A DNA stretch of 40,429 nt, taken from assembly GCA_017476605.1 (NCBI GenBank), contig JAFUZM010000141.1, forward strand, positions 1-40,429. Reading direction: 5' to 3'. Of the stretch, positions 31,741-39,730 are shown in pieces. Each line of letters opens with the position of its first letter. Within the stretch, counting starts at the first letter, position 1. The DNA comes from Clostridia bacterium (GTDB lineage Bacteria > Bacillota > Clostridia > Christensenellales > Aristaeellaceae). The notes under the pieces are model-generated. The model was given only the letters and a program-made list of their open reading frames with translations, had not been told where the DNA came from and made no database searches. Made by a program: the position numbers and the translations under genes.

Positions 31741-32631
31741 TTGGAAATAAAATACATTCGTGAGTTTGTCTCCCTCGCAGAAACAGGCAGCTATTTTGAA
31801 ACGTCCGAGCGTCTGTTCATCACAACCTCTTCCCTCTCCCGCCACATCAAGGCGCTCGAGGATGAACTGGGAATGCCTCTTTTTGACCGTACCACCCGCA
31901 AAGTGGAGCTCAACCGACATGGTCGCCTTTTCCTTCCCTATGCAAAGCAGTTCGTGCAGATTGACGATGAATGCGCCATGGCCTTCGAAGAAGAAGTGAT
32001 GTATTCAAAAGGTGCCATCGGCATTGGCTCCATTCCCATGATGAAGGCATACAACATCAGCCGCATTCTGCAGCAGTACCGCCAGGAAAACAAGAATGTC
32101 CTCATCAATATTCACGAGGCCGATTCCACCCCGCTGGCCGAAATGCTGCGCAAAAGCGAAATCGACTTTGCCTTCCTGCGCAACAAGCACATCTCCGTCG
32201 ATGAGTTTGAAACGATTCCCATCTCCCAGGATCACCTGGTGGCCGTCCTTCCAAAGGCGCATCCTCTCTCTCGCAGGAAAACCATCACCATTGACCTCTT
32301 AAAGGATGAATCCCTGCTGCTGATCAGCAAGAATTCCTTCATGTATCGGCTCTGTACCGATCTATGCCGGGCAGCAGGCTTCCAGCCGAAAGTGGTCTTT
32401 ACGAGCCAGCGTGCGGAAAATCTGGTGGAGCTGATCGGCCAGGGCACCGGCATTGGTCTGCTCATGAGCAAGCCCGTGGCCCCCATATTGCCGGACAATC
32501 TGACACTTGTCGAGATCGAGCCCCGGATCACCACCACCGTCTTTCTGGCATATCAGAAGGGCCGCAAATTCAATCCCGCCTGCAAGCGGTTTCTGGACCT
32601 GGTAAAGTCGTTCCCCTTTGAGGAAGGATAA
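31741..32631 (+). CDS. LysR-type transcriptional regulator (first of three)
   Basis: A 296-residue regulator. The TTG at 31741 is chosen because AAAGGAGG lies 7 nt before it and the protein then starts at the usual LysR position (EIKYIREFVSLAETGSYFETSERLF). Helix-turn-helix residues are about 17-36 (ETSERLFITTSSLSRHIKAL), followed by PLFDRTTRKVELNRHGRLFLPYA. A LysR substrate-binding domain occupies the remainder. It is divergent from the ceramidase-like gene. Two copies of a 26-bp dyad, at that gene and at the importer operon, are its likely targets. Confidence 0.93.
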   Translation: MEIKYIREFVSLAETGSYFETSERLFITTSSLSRHIKALEDELGMPLFDRTTRKVELNRHGRLFLPYAKQFVQIDDECAMAFEEEVMYSKGAIGIGSIPMMKAYNISRILQQYRQENKNVLINIHEADSTPLAEMLRKSEIDFAFLRNKHISVDEFETIPISQDHLVAVLPKAHPLSRRKTITIDLLKDESLLLISKNSFMYRLCTDLCRAAGFQPKVVFTSQRAENLVELIGQGTGIGLLMSKPVAPILPDNLTLVEIEPRITTTVFLAYQKGRKFNPACKRFLDLVKSFPFEEG

Positions 32632-32637
32632 CAAAAA

Positions 32638-32657
32638 GGCGCTGACATGTCAGCGCC
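32638..32657. terminator. Perfect 20-bp palindromic terminator (copy 1)
   Basis: GGCGCTGACATGTCAGCGCC is self-complementary. On the minus strand it is followed by TTTTTG, serving the esterase; on the plus strand the LysR stop lies just upstream. The identical 20-mer recurs at 35338-35357 after the second LysR gene. Confidence 0.8.
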
Positions 32658-32673
32658 ACGTTCTTTTGTGGGA

Positions 32674-34326
32674 TTATTCCGCCGCGACCATCGCGTCAAG
32701 GTATGCTTCCACCTGGAGGAAGCAGAAGTCGGGATATCCGTGGCCTGCAGGGCTGATCTTGTCAATGCCAAGATAGAAGTCCACGTCCGCAATGCCCAGC
32801 TGTTCCTGCATATAGCGGCTCATCAGGTAGGCCATCATGGAGCCCACGTCGCCGTCCATGGTGGAATTGTTGAAGCGCCAGTGCCTTGCGATATCCGCCT
32901 TCTCTTCGCCGGTCAGGTAGGTCATGCAGGCCATCATCTTAACCAGATCCTGCTTGCCCTCGCTGTATACACCGGTATCCGGCTGTGTGTACGCGTCAAC
33001 CAGTCGTGCCGCTTCCTCACTGCCCTCCCCCGCCATCTTCTTAAGGACATCCAAAAGAGAGGCGGAGAAGTGCGCACCGCCAAACAGCTTGGCCTCCCAG
33101 CTCCGGCTTGCCTCTGTATCAAAGCCCATGATGGATTTGCTGCGGGTCATGAAACTGGCAACAAAGGCTTCCATGCTGTCCGCCACTACCTTGCCGTCCA
33201 CAAGGGAGATTCCCTCATATGCACCCGCAAAGCCCTCTGCATCCACATACTGTTCCTTGTCAAGCCAGGTTGTGGTATACACGTCAAGTGCTTCATTGAT
33301 TGCAGCCAGATATCCTTCCTTGAAGGTAGCTGTATCAAAGCCAAGCTCGCCAAGATACTGTTCAAAGGCAGCAATCAGCTCCTTCTGCAGCGCCATCTGG
33401 AAATCGTCAAATGTCCGGTCTCCGCCATCCGGTCCCATCTGATGGTACTGTGTTTCGGTGGAATGCAGGTATTCATAGGCCATATCAGTCTTGTCCACGT
33501 TGGCAATGGGCGCCTGCACTCGTGCACCATAGATATCATCCGTTGCATCCATGATGGCACCGATCTTTTCAAGATAGGGATTGAAGATTTCCGCATTGCC
33601 GGAGACACCCAGCAGGGTTGCACAGCTGCCGCCTGCACTGCCGCCAACGGCAATGATCTTTCCCGCATCCCCGGGCAGAACCGCATCATTGGCCTTGAGA
33701 TAGCGCACGCCCGCCTTAAGGTCGACGATCTGATCCGGCGCCATGCCGTGTGTTTCCTCAAGTCCCTCGCTGTCCACACCGCGGCTGCCGACGCATACAT
33801 AGATGTATCCGGCCTTTACATAGTCCCCGTAAATGCTGTTTCCTGTCTGGTCAGCATTCAGGTGGATGCCCTTGGTTTCGGTGCCCAGGGTGATGGAATA
33901 GCCTTCCTTATATCCGTCTATGGTATTCTGATAGATGATCGGCGCCGTATTCACGGTATAGGTTGCGCCGTTCAGGTTGGTGAACACCGCTTCCTCATCA
34001 AAGGTCAACGTATACGTGCCGTCGCCGTTGTCCTTTGCTTCCTTCACATACTCTGTGGGAACGTAGATGTCCAGGTGCTGGATACGGGCACTTTCAGGAT
34101 TGGCACAGTACACCACGTTCAAAAGGCCATAGCAGGGATAGACAGAGGCCGTTTCGCCTTCCTTGATCTGTCCCATGGGCGTCATGACTTCAGTGCTGTC
34201 AATGTACACCCACTTATCCATCTGCTTGGCTGCGTCCAGGTCATAGCCGGTCTGTTCCGCCATGGCTGGGATCAGCAACGCCGCCAGCAGCATGGCCATT
34301 ACGATCAGGGCAATCATCTTTTTCAT
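32674..34326 (-). CDS. Secreted alpha/beta hydrolase resembling subtype-B tannases
   Basis: A 550-residue protein with a signal peptide (MKKMIALIVMAMLLAALLIPAMA, cleavage before EQ). The nucleophile elbow is GGSAGGS, with Ser230. An ARHWRFNNSTMDGDVGS segment sits where tannases have a WxxRxGxxDxDT-like motif, so the probable Asp is present but neighbouring substrate-binding residues differ. A GHGYPD segment near the C-terminus may supply histidine. Tannases and related feruloyl esterases split phenolic esters. A plant-derived ester substrate is plausible but unproven. It has no lipobox and no sorting signal. It is divergent from the LysR gene at 34485, with a strong dyad between them. Confidence 0.82.
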   Translation of the reverse strand: MKKMIALIVMAMLLAALLIPAMAEQTGYDLDAAKQMDKWVYIDSTEVMTPMGQIKEGETASVYPCYGLLNVVYCANPESARIQHLDIYVPTEYVKEAKDNGDGTYTLTFDEEAVFTNLNGATYTVNTAPIIYQNTIDGYKEGYSITLGTETKGIHLNADQTGNSIYGDYVKAGYIYVCVGSRGVDSEGLEETHGMAPDQIVDLKAGVRYLKANDAVLPGDAGKIIAVGGSAGGSCATLLGVSGNAEIFNPYLEKIGAIMDATDDIYGARVQAPIANVDKTDMAYEYLHSTETQYHQMGPDGGDRTFDDFQMALQKELIAAFEQYLGELGFDTATFKEGYLAAINEALDVYTTTWLDKEQYVDAEGFAGAYEGISLVDGKVVADSMEAFVASFMTRSKSIMGFDTEASRSWEAKLFGGAHFSASLLDVLKKMAGEGSEEAARLVDAYTQPDTGVYSEGKQDLVKMMACMTYLTGEEKADIARHWRFNNSTMDGDVGSMMAYLMSRYMQEQLGIADVDFYLGIDKISPAGHGYPDFCFLQVEAYLDAMVAAE

Positions 34327-34397
34327 GTAGATCCTCCTCTTTTTTCGTTGGTCTGTCCCCTCAAATTGAAGAGGCGCCAGCCAAACTTTCTGGCACT

Positions 34398-34426
34398 ATT
34401 GTATAAACACGCGGAGCCCGTATCAA
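34398..34426 (-). promoter_or_regulatory. Promoter of the tannase-like esterase gene
   Basis: On the minus strand TTGATA (34426-34421) and TACAAT (34403-34398) are separated by 17 bp, about 72 bp upstream of the start. Confidence 0.7.
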
Positions 34427-34437
34427 TTCCAAATCAT

Positions 34438-34466
34438 CCTATTTATTCCATTTTGGAATAAATAGG
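34438..34466. promoter_or_regulatory. 13-bp perfect dyad, probable LysR operator
   Basis: CCTATTTATTCCA-TTT-TGGAATAAATAGG has perfect 13-bp arms. It lies 11 bp upstream of the esterase's -35 box and 18 bp upstream of the LysR start. That position suits activation of the esterase and autorepression of the regulator. Confidence 0.75.
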
Positions 34467-34484
34467 CGGAAAGGTGGATTCCAG

Positions 34485-35345
34485 ATGGAAACAGAATACT
34501 TGCGTCAGTTCGCCCTGCTGGCAAAGGAATGTCACTTTCAGACCGCCGCAGAGCTGCTGTACATCAATCAGTCCACGCTCTCCAAGCACATTGCGGCTCT
34601 CGAAAAGGAGCTGGGACAACCGCTCTTTTACCGGACCACACGCCAGGTACAGCTGACGGATTTCGGCCGCGAATTTCTGCCGTATGCCGAGAAAATCATT
34701 GGCATCGTCAATGACTGCAACACAAACCTCATTTCAAAATACAAAGAGAGCACCCCGGCGTTACATGTGGGCGTTTCACCCTTTGTCTCCATCCGCCGCC
34801 TGATGGAGGCAAAGCTGTCCTGTCAGGACATCATGCCGGAAATTGCCTCCATGGTCTTCACGGAGACCACCTCCGCAAAGCTGCGTGCCGGGCTCAGTAA
34901 CGGGCGATTCCATCTGGCCATCGACGGCATCAGTCCCTTGTGGGAAACCGGCGATATTGCCGCCGTTCCTTACACACAGGATCATCTGTGTGTTCTGCTT
35001 ACGGCGGATCATCCGTTCGCTCAAAGGGAGACGCTTTCATTGCACGAACTCGGTGATCTTCCTTACATTCATCTTTATACGGAAACCAATACCAGTCCCT
35101 TTCTCAGCGAGCCCGTCCTGGTAGCCGATACCGTCCCCCAGGTGCTGAGTGCGGTGAGCGAAGGGAAAGGATACAGTATCCTTCCCTATGAACGTATCCA
35201 GAAGCACTTGCCGGAAAACGTTAAGGCCCTCCGCCTGACCCCATCTCCCGACCTCCAGTTCTTTGCCTATTATCTTCGTCATGCGCCGCGCAGCGAAGTC
35301 ATGGCCGCCCTTCTCAAGGTCCTTGCAAATGAACAAAGGCGCTGA
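34485..35345 (+). CDS. LysR-type transcriptional regulator (second of three)
   Basis: A 286-residue regulator starting at ATG 34485 after AAAGGTGG. The N-terminal helix-turn-helix reads HFQTAAELLYINQSTLSKHIAALEKELG, followed by PLFYRTTRQVQLTDFGREFLPYAE, very similar to the first LysR in the window. The co-inducer domain follows, with VGVSPFVSIRR near 89-99. Its TGA lies inside the palindromic terminator. It is divergent from the tannase-like gene and probably controls it through the 13-bp-arm dyad. Confidence 0.93.
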   Translation: METEYLRQFALLAKECHFQTAAELLYINQSTLSKHIAALEKELGQPLFYRTTRQVQLTDFGREFLPYAEKIIGIVNDCNTNLISKYKESTPALHVGVSPFVSIRRLMEAKLSCQDIMPEIASMVFTETTSAKLRAGLSNGRFHLAIDGISPLWETGDIAAVPYTQDHLCVLLTADHPFAQRETLSLHELGDLPYIHLYTETNTSPFLSEPVLVADTVPQVLSAVSEGKGYSILPYERIQKHLPENVKALRLTPSPDLQFFAYYLRHAPRSEVMAALLKVLANEQRR

Positions 35346-35360
35346 CATGTCAGCGCCTTT
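35335..35360. terminator. Perfect 26-bp palindromic terminator (copy 2)
   Basis: The 20-mer GGCGCTGACATGTCAGCGCC (35338-35357) is extended by AAA and TTT to a 26-bp palindrome. It contains the LysR stop codon and separates the LysR gene from the convergent CE1-like esterase gene. TTTGTTTC follows on the plus strand. Confidence 0.8.
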
Positions 35361-35376
35361 GTTTCGTCTCATCCCG

Positions 35377-36897
35377 TTATTTCCACAGATACTCCGTGGC
35401 AAATGTCTCCATCAGCTGGATCCAGGTGGTCCAGGTATGCCCGCCCGGAACATACAGATATCCATGCTCCACTCCACGCTCCCCGAGCCAGTGATTGGCA
35501 CGGTATATGGATGTGGAGTTTTTGTCCTCATTGGCAAACATGTTGAAGTCGGTCAGGCCGCCGCCAAGAAGCACTTTTGCTCCACTGAGCATCGTCTTTT
35601 CTTCATCGGACAGTTCGTAGGCATCGTTTTCAAAGTACTCCTTGTTCATGCCACTGAACAGGCCATAGAAGGAAAACAGTCCGCTGGTTTCCGGGGTAAT
35701 CCACAGTGTGCTGGCTGCAACACCACCGCGGGAAGAGCCGGCAACCGCACGATGCTCGGAATCGGTATACACATGATAGTTCCCCTCAATATAGGGAATG
35801 ATATCCGATACCAGATACGCTTCGCCCTGCTCCCGGTCCATGGAGACCATGACGGTGGGGACAACCTTGCCCGCTTCGATCAGGTTATCAAAGATATTGT
35901 TGGTGAGCCCACCCTTGAACCAGGTGGCGTAATTGGTACCGGCTCCTGGAATCAGATACAGCACCGGATACAGTGTCTCGGTATCCTCCTCGCTGTAACC
36001 ATAGGGCAGGTACACAGAGAGGGGGATCTCCGTGCCATCCGCAGCTTTGCAAACCACATCATAATCCATGGTGCCGGGTGCCGTCGCATTCACAAAGGCC
36101 ACAGAAAGATTCGGGGAGTCCGACTGCTTTTCCGCGTCGTAGGGCAATTCAATCCGCTTGCCATCTTCAAGCCGCACATCCTTGAGATCGCCCACCGGAT
36201 CCGCCACGTCATGATAGCATTGTACGCCCATGATTTCACAGGCCAGAGGCAGTGTCAGTGTCCAGGCGCCTTTCTCCTCGTCATAGGTCATGGCAATGGC
36301 GGAATTGCCATTGTAATACATGCCGTTCTGCCAGTCTTCCGGTGCATAGAGGGTCGTGGCATATGTTGGAATGCCGTTTTCATCCTCGGTATACTCCTGA
36401 GAAGCTCCCATCCATGCACCATAGGCATAGACGTTCTCATAGGATTTCCCCGCATCCGCCACGGTAAAGGTGGTCACAAAGCCTGTAACAGAAGCCGTAT
36501 CCGCAACCGTTTCATATGTGTATTCTACCTGAGCCTGCCTGAGATTCATGGCAAAGGAGAAGGTTTTGCGATAGTTGTTGACAGACAGCGTCTTTGACCA
36601 GTACCAGGCATACTGAGCGGCCAAAGCCGCTGTGTTTTCCTCATCCAGCGTAACCGTGCTGCCGGTCATCGTATATGTGCCGCTGATTTCACCACCGGCA
36701 AAACCACTCAGGGTGAATGTTCCGTCCGGGTTCAGTGTCAGTTCCTCATCGTCATTTTTATACACAGCAGGGCCTTCCTGCTGCTGGCCACCGCCAGCTC
36801 CACCCTTAAGCCCTCCTTCCGCAAATGCGGAAATGGAAAACATCAGCATGAGGGCTGCAATAATAAAAGCAAACATCCGCTTATCCGGTTTCTTCAT
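35377..36897 (-). CDS. Secreted CE1-like esterase (feruloyl/acetyl xylan esterase type)
   Basis: A 506-residue protein with a signal peptide (cleavage near ISAFA-EG) and a Gly/Gln-rich linker at 28-42. A beta-rich N-terminal module (about 45-285) precedes the C-terminal alpha/beta hydrolase of the CE1/esterase-D group. The nucleophile elbow is GSSRG (Ser389), the probable acid Asp450 (GGLTDFN) and the histidine His487 (GGHTWTTW), the spacing expected for CE1 feruloyl esterases. The wall-polysaccharide or phenolic ester substrate is inferred from the family. It lies 71 bp downstream of an unrecognised secreted protein gene on the same strand, with a hairpin between, so it is probably cotranscribed. 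Confidence 0.87.
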   Translation of the reverse strand: MKKPDKRMFAFIIAALMLMFSISAFAEGGLKGGAGGGQQQEGPAVYKNDDEELTLNPDGTFTLSGFAGGEISGTYTMTGSTVTLDEENTAALAAQYAWYWSKTLSVNNYRKTFSFAMNLRQAQVEYTYETVADTASVTGFVTTFTVADAGKSYENVYAYGAWMGASQEYTEDENGIPTYATTLYAPEDWQNGMYYNGNSAIAMTYDEEKGAWTLTLPLACEIMGVQCYHDVADPVGDLKDVRLEDGKRIELPYDAEKQSDSPNLSVAFVNATAPGTMDYDVVCKAADGTEIPLSVYLPYGYSEEDTETLYPVLYLIPGAGTNYATWFKGGLTNNIFDNLIEAGKVVPTVMVSMDREQGEAYLVSDIIPYIEGNYHVYTDSEHRAVAGSSRGGVAASTLWITPETSGLFSFYGLFSGMNKEYFENDAYELSDEEKTMLSGAKVLLGGGLTDFNMFANEDKNSTSIYRANHWLGERGVEHGYLYVPGGHTWTTWIQLMETFATEYLWK

Positions 36898-36921
36898 GAT
36901 ATTCCTCTCTCTCTTTATCTG

Positions 36922-36945
36922 TCATGATGGCAGCATCCATCATGA
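36922..36945. promoter_or_regulatory. Intercistronic inverted repeat upstream of the CE1-like esterase
   Basis: TCATGATGG-CAGCAT-CCATCATGA has perfect 9-bp arms. It lies 24 bp upstream of the esterase start and could be a hairpin or an operator. There is no T-run. Confidence 0.45.
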
Positions 36946-36968
36946 TACAATCGTGGTGTAAAGCTGCT

Positions 36969-38549
36969 TTATTGGGCTTCCTCTACAGGCGCCAGCCAGC
37001 CAACCCCATTGAAGTGCAGCCAGCCCCAGCGCTGATGATCATCCCATCTGCCATTGGCAGTGAGCACATAGCCCGGTGCAGCTTTGAGTCCGGATTCATT
37101 GGGATTCTTGAGTCCGCTGCCAACGGCATTGCCATAGCTCATTGACCGTGAGAACGTGTAGGTCTCACCGTCATATTCCACCTCAACGGTACCGGCAGCA
37201 TCCGTGGTAAAGAGGTTATGCCCCAGCAGCTGGACATTGGAGGAAGGGGATGGATACTGCGTGGCTTCCTCCTTGTTTTCCGTCACAGTAAAGCCGCCGT
37301 TCCCGTCATCCACCAGGAAGTATTTTTCCTTGGCCTGAGGGCCCTGCCCCTCCCGATAGGTGTAACGATAAGTCACATCACCAAACACATCGGAAACCGT
37401 CAGGTTTTGGGTATCCTCAATGCCGTAAATAGAGACCACGGTCACGGTCTTTCCCTCGAGATCCAGGCCACCGCCGGTCTGCACCATATGGGTATACACC
37501 GAGGCCACATCAAACGTCGCTTCTGCAGCAGGTTTCCCGTTTACCTGAATGGTCAGCTGGGTATACACAGGTGCGGCAGCCCACAGCTGCAGGTTCACAG
37601 AAATCTGTGTGATATTTTCTCCGGCATACACGGTGTATTCGCCGTTGGGGATAGAGATGCCATTTTGTTCAAAGGTCGTCACGCCGGTCGTGGGGACAAG
37701 CACCCGCTCATCTCCATAAGCGCTTCTGAGGGTCAAGGTCACATCCGCATCGCTCAGCCCCGAAGCATCCACGCCAGCGGGCCAGGAGATGTAGAAGTTA
37801 TCCGTCTCATCATCACACAAAATGGGCTGGGCACCGGTGCCGACCCAGGTGAACACCGGTTCCGACTCCACCGGGACCGCTTCCTCAAGGCTCACCTCGG
37901 CTGCCTCGGGAATCACAATATTGTCATATCCGCCCGCGCTCCATACGGAACCGGCAGGATTACGCGGAGATGCCTTGGCCGTAAACTCGCGGCCATAGAT
38001 GTAGTAGTTGACACGGAACCCGGCAGGTGCCAGCTCCAGGCCATCATAACGGATGCCGCTCACCTCAAAATTGAGCGCATATTCGCCGTTCCCGTTTCCG
38101 CCGATGGCGCTCCATTCAAGACCGCCCTCCGCTACAGGATAGCCGTACTGATTCCAGGCCACATCGCCACTGCTTAAGGTATAGACGATCTGTCCGTTCT
38201 TGCTTTCGCCATCAAGCGTTGTGGCATTCAGGATGAAATCCTCCGCATAATACGCATCACCATCCACGATGGTTACCTTGGCGTCACTCAGATCAATCCT
38301 GGCATCATCCACCGGCATGCCATCTGCAAAAGCCACGGTGATAACCGCCTCGCCGGTATAGGTGACCATCTGTCCTGGAACCGTCAGGTCTTTATCTGTA
38401 TACGCTTTGAGGGTGGAAAAGCCCTCAGTATCCGCGGTGCCATAGATGGTGCTTTCCACCGTCACAACAGGTACACCTTCCTCCGCCAGCGCAAAAGACA
38501 ACGAGAATATCGCCAGTATAGCGATACAGAGGCTTAACAGCTTTTTCAT
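36969..38549 (-). CDS. Secreted protein of unknown function
   Basis: A 526-residue protein starting at ATG 38549, 8 nt after AAGGAG. The signal peptide is MKKLLSLCIAILAIFSLSFALA with cleavage before EEG. It was not matched to a known family. The mature part is acidic, rich in Gly, Thr, Val and Tyr, and looks all-beta, with repeated short strand-turn patterns (GEYALNFEVSG, GEYTVYAGENITQISVNL, YTQLTIQVNGKPAAEATFDV). This suggests several Ig- or carbohydrate-binding-like modules. The C-terminus is Trp-rich (RWDDHQRWGWLHFNGVGWLAP). No catalytic motif was seen. It precedes the CE1-like esterase gene and follows a LysR gene, so an accessory surface-binding role is plausible. Confidence 0.8.
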   Translation of the reverse strand: MKKLLSLCIAILAIFSLSFALAEEGVPVVTVESTIYGTADTEGFSTLKAYTDKDLTVPGQMVTYTGEAVITVAFADGMPVDDARIDLSDAKVTIVDGDAYYAEDFILNATTLDGESKNGQIVYTLSSGDVAWNQYGYPVAEGGLEWSAIGGNGNGEYALNFEVSGIRYDGLELAPAGFRVNYYIYGREFTAKASPRNPAGSVWSAGGYDNIVIPEAAEVSLEEAVPVESEPVFTWVGTGAQPILCDDETDNFYISWPAGVDASGLSDADVTLTLRSAYGDERVLVPTTGVTTFEQNGISIPNGEYTVYAGENITQISVNLQLWAAAPVYTQLTIQVNGKPAAEATFDVASVYTHMVQTGGGLDLEGKTVTVVSIYGIEDTQNLTVSDVFGDVTYRYTYREGQGPQAKEKYFLVDDGNGGFTVTENKEEATQYPSPSSNVQLLGHNLFTTDAAGTVEVEYDGETYTFSRSMSYGNAVGSGLKNPNESGLKAAPGYVLTANGRWDDHQRWGWLHFNGVGWLAPVEEAQ

Positions 38550-38621
38550 GCATTTCACTCCTTTTCATTTCTGAGGCTTTGGCCTTCTGGCAACTGCGCA
38601 GCCAGATAAACCATCACCTTT

Positions 38622-38640
38622 TGTTATCTGCATGATAACA
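38622..38640. promoter_or_regulatory. Candidate LysR box upstream of the secreted-protein gene
   Basis: TGTTATC-TGCAT-GATAACA has perfect 7-bp arms. It lies 73 bp upstream of the start at 38549, just after the terminator of the third LysR gene. It fits a T-N11-A type LysR site within a longer dyad. No clear -35/-10 pair was found next to it. Confidence 0.5.
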
Positions 38641-38649
38641 TAGAAAAAA

Positions 38650-38688
38650 CGGGCTGTGAAATGCCGTTTTTGTGCACTTCACAGCCCG
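38650..38688 (-). terminator. Terminator of the third LysR gene
   Basis: An 11-bp perfect stem, CGGGCTGTGAA / TTCACAGCCCG, with a 17-nt loop is followed on the minus strand by TTTTTTCT. Confidence 0.85.
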
Positions 38689-38719
38689 GATTCATTGCAA
38701 TTTTGATATGAATGCATGC

Positions 38720-39646
38720 TTATTCAGTGAGTGTAAGAGAGGACGCCGCCAGATTCCTTTCCAGAATCGTGCAAAGCGTCTGAACGCCCTCGTTCTGATT
38801 GTCCCTCCGCCACACCAGGACCCGCCAGCCGTTGATCTCTGCCTGTTCCAGATCGCTGATTGGCCGAAAGACGACCTCCTTGTAGTAATGATCCGCATAC
38901 GCGAAGCTGGAAATGGCCGCCTCGTCCCCCACACTGACGCGCATGATCATTTCGTCATAATTCTCCGCCGGTTCCGCCTCCACCAGGGAAACACCAATTT
39001 CCTTTGAAACCTGAGAGACCATCTGGTAGGTGCGCGTTTCCCTTTCCTTCATATAGATAATGGGAATCCCCGTCAGATCACGCAGCGAGATGACCGCCCG
39101 CTCCGCCAGCGGATGCTCCGAGGACAGGATCGCATACTTGTGCGTTGGCACCAGCTTCATCATGTCCATTTTCTCCGAGGACATGACCGATTTACTCCAG
39201 ACCACGCCGCAGTCCAGCTCCCCTGATTCAATCATGGGAACCAGATCGACGGAGCCGGCACTAACGAATGTAATGCGCACACCCGGATATTCCTGCTTCA
39301 TTTCCCACATGGCATGGATGAAAACCTCCGGCATTCCGGACATGCTGTTGCAGCCCACCCGCATTTCGCCGCTGAAGGTGCGTTTGACCTTCTCCACTTC
39401 CGAGAGCATATGGTCATATTGCTCCAGCATTCTGGCTGTCGCCAGGTAGCAAAGCTGTCCCGCCGGGGTGAGGCTCACCTTCCTCGTGGTCCGATCAAAC
39501 AGGCGCACCTGCCATTCCTTTTCAAGGCCCGACATCAGGCGGCTGAACGCAGGCTGCGTCATATAGGTCTGCTCCGCTGCCTTTGTGAAATTCTGTGTTT
39601 CAGCAGCGGCGCGAAACGCCCGGAGCATATCAATCGTAATATTCAC
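38720..39646 (-). CDS. LysR-type transcriptional regulator (third of three)
   Basis: A 308-residue regulator. The GTG at 39646 is chosen because AAAGGGG lies 6 nt before it and the protein then begins at the LysR domain (NITIDMLRAFRAAAETQNFTKAAEQ). The helix-turn-helix continues TYMTQPAFSRLMSGLEKEW, then RLFDRTTRKVSLTPAG. The effector domain follows, starting near MRVGCNSMSG. It is more divergent from the other two LysR proteins than they are from each other. It lies downstream of an esterase gene and upstream of the secreted-protein/CE1 unit, all on the minus strand, and could regulate either. Confidence 0.93.
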   Translation of the reverse strand: MNITIDMLRAFRAAAETQNFTKAAEQTYMTQPAFSRLMSGLEKEWQVRLFDRTTRKVSLTPAGQLCYLATARMLEQYDHMLSEVEKVKRTFSGEMRVGCNSMSGMPEVFIHAMWEMKQEYPGVRITFVSAGSVDLVPMIESGELDCGVVWSKSVMSSEKMDMMKLVPTHKYAILSSEHPLAERAVISLRDLTGIPIIYMKERETRTYQMVSQVSKEIGVSLVEAEPAENYDEMIMRVSVGDEAAISSFAYADHYYKEVVFRPISDLEQAEINGWRVLVWRRDNQNEGVQTLCTILERNLAASSLTLTE

Positions 39647-39730
39647 CCTGGTCCCCTTTCCATGGCACGTAGCAGCGTCCGGTTTTGGTATCACCTGCGA
39701 AAGGCCGCCAGCAATCCGGCGGCATTGACT

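Noticed and set aside
32647-34461. Long open frame (604 codons) on the plus strand
   Set aside because: It is the shadow of the tannase-like gene on the opposite strand; no ribosome binding site or domain.
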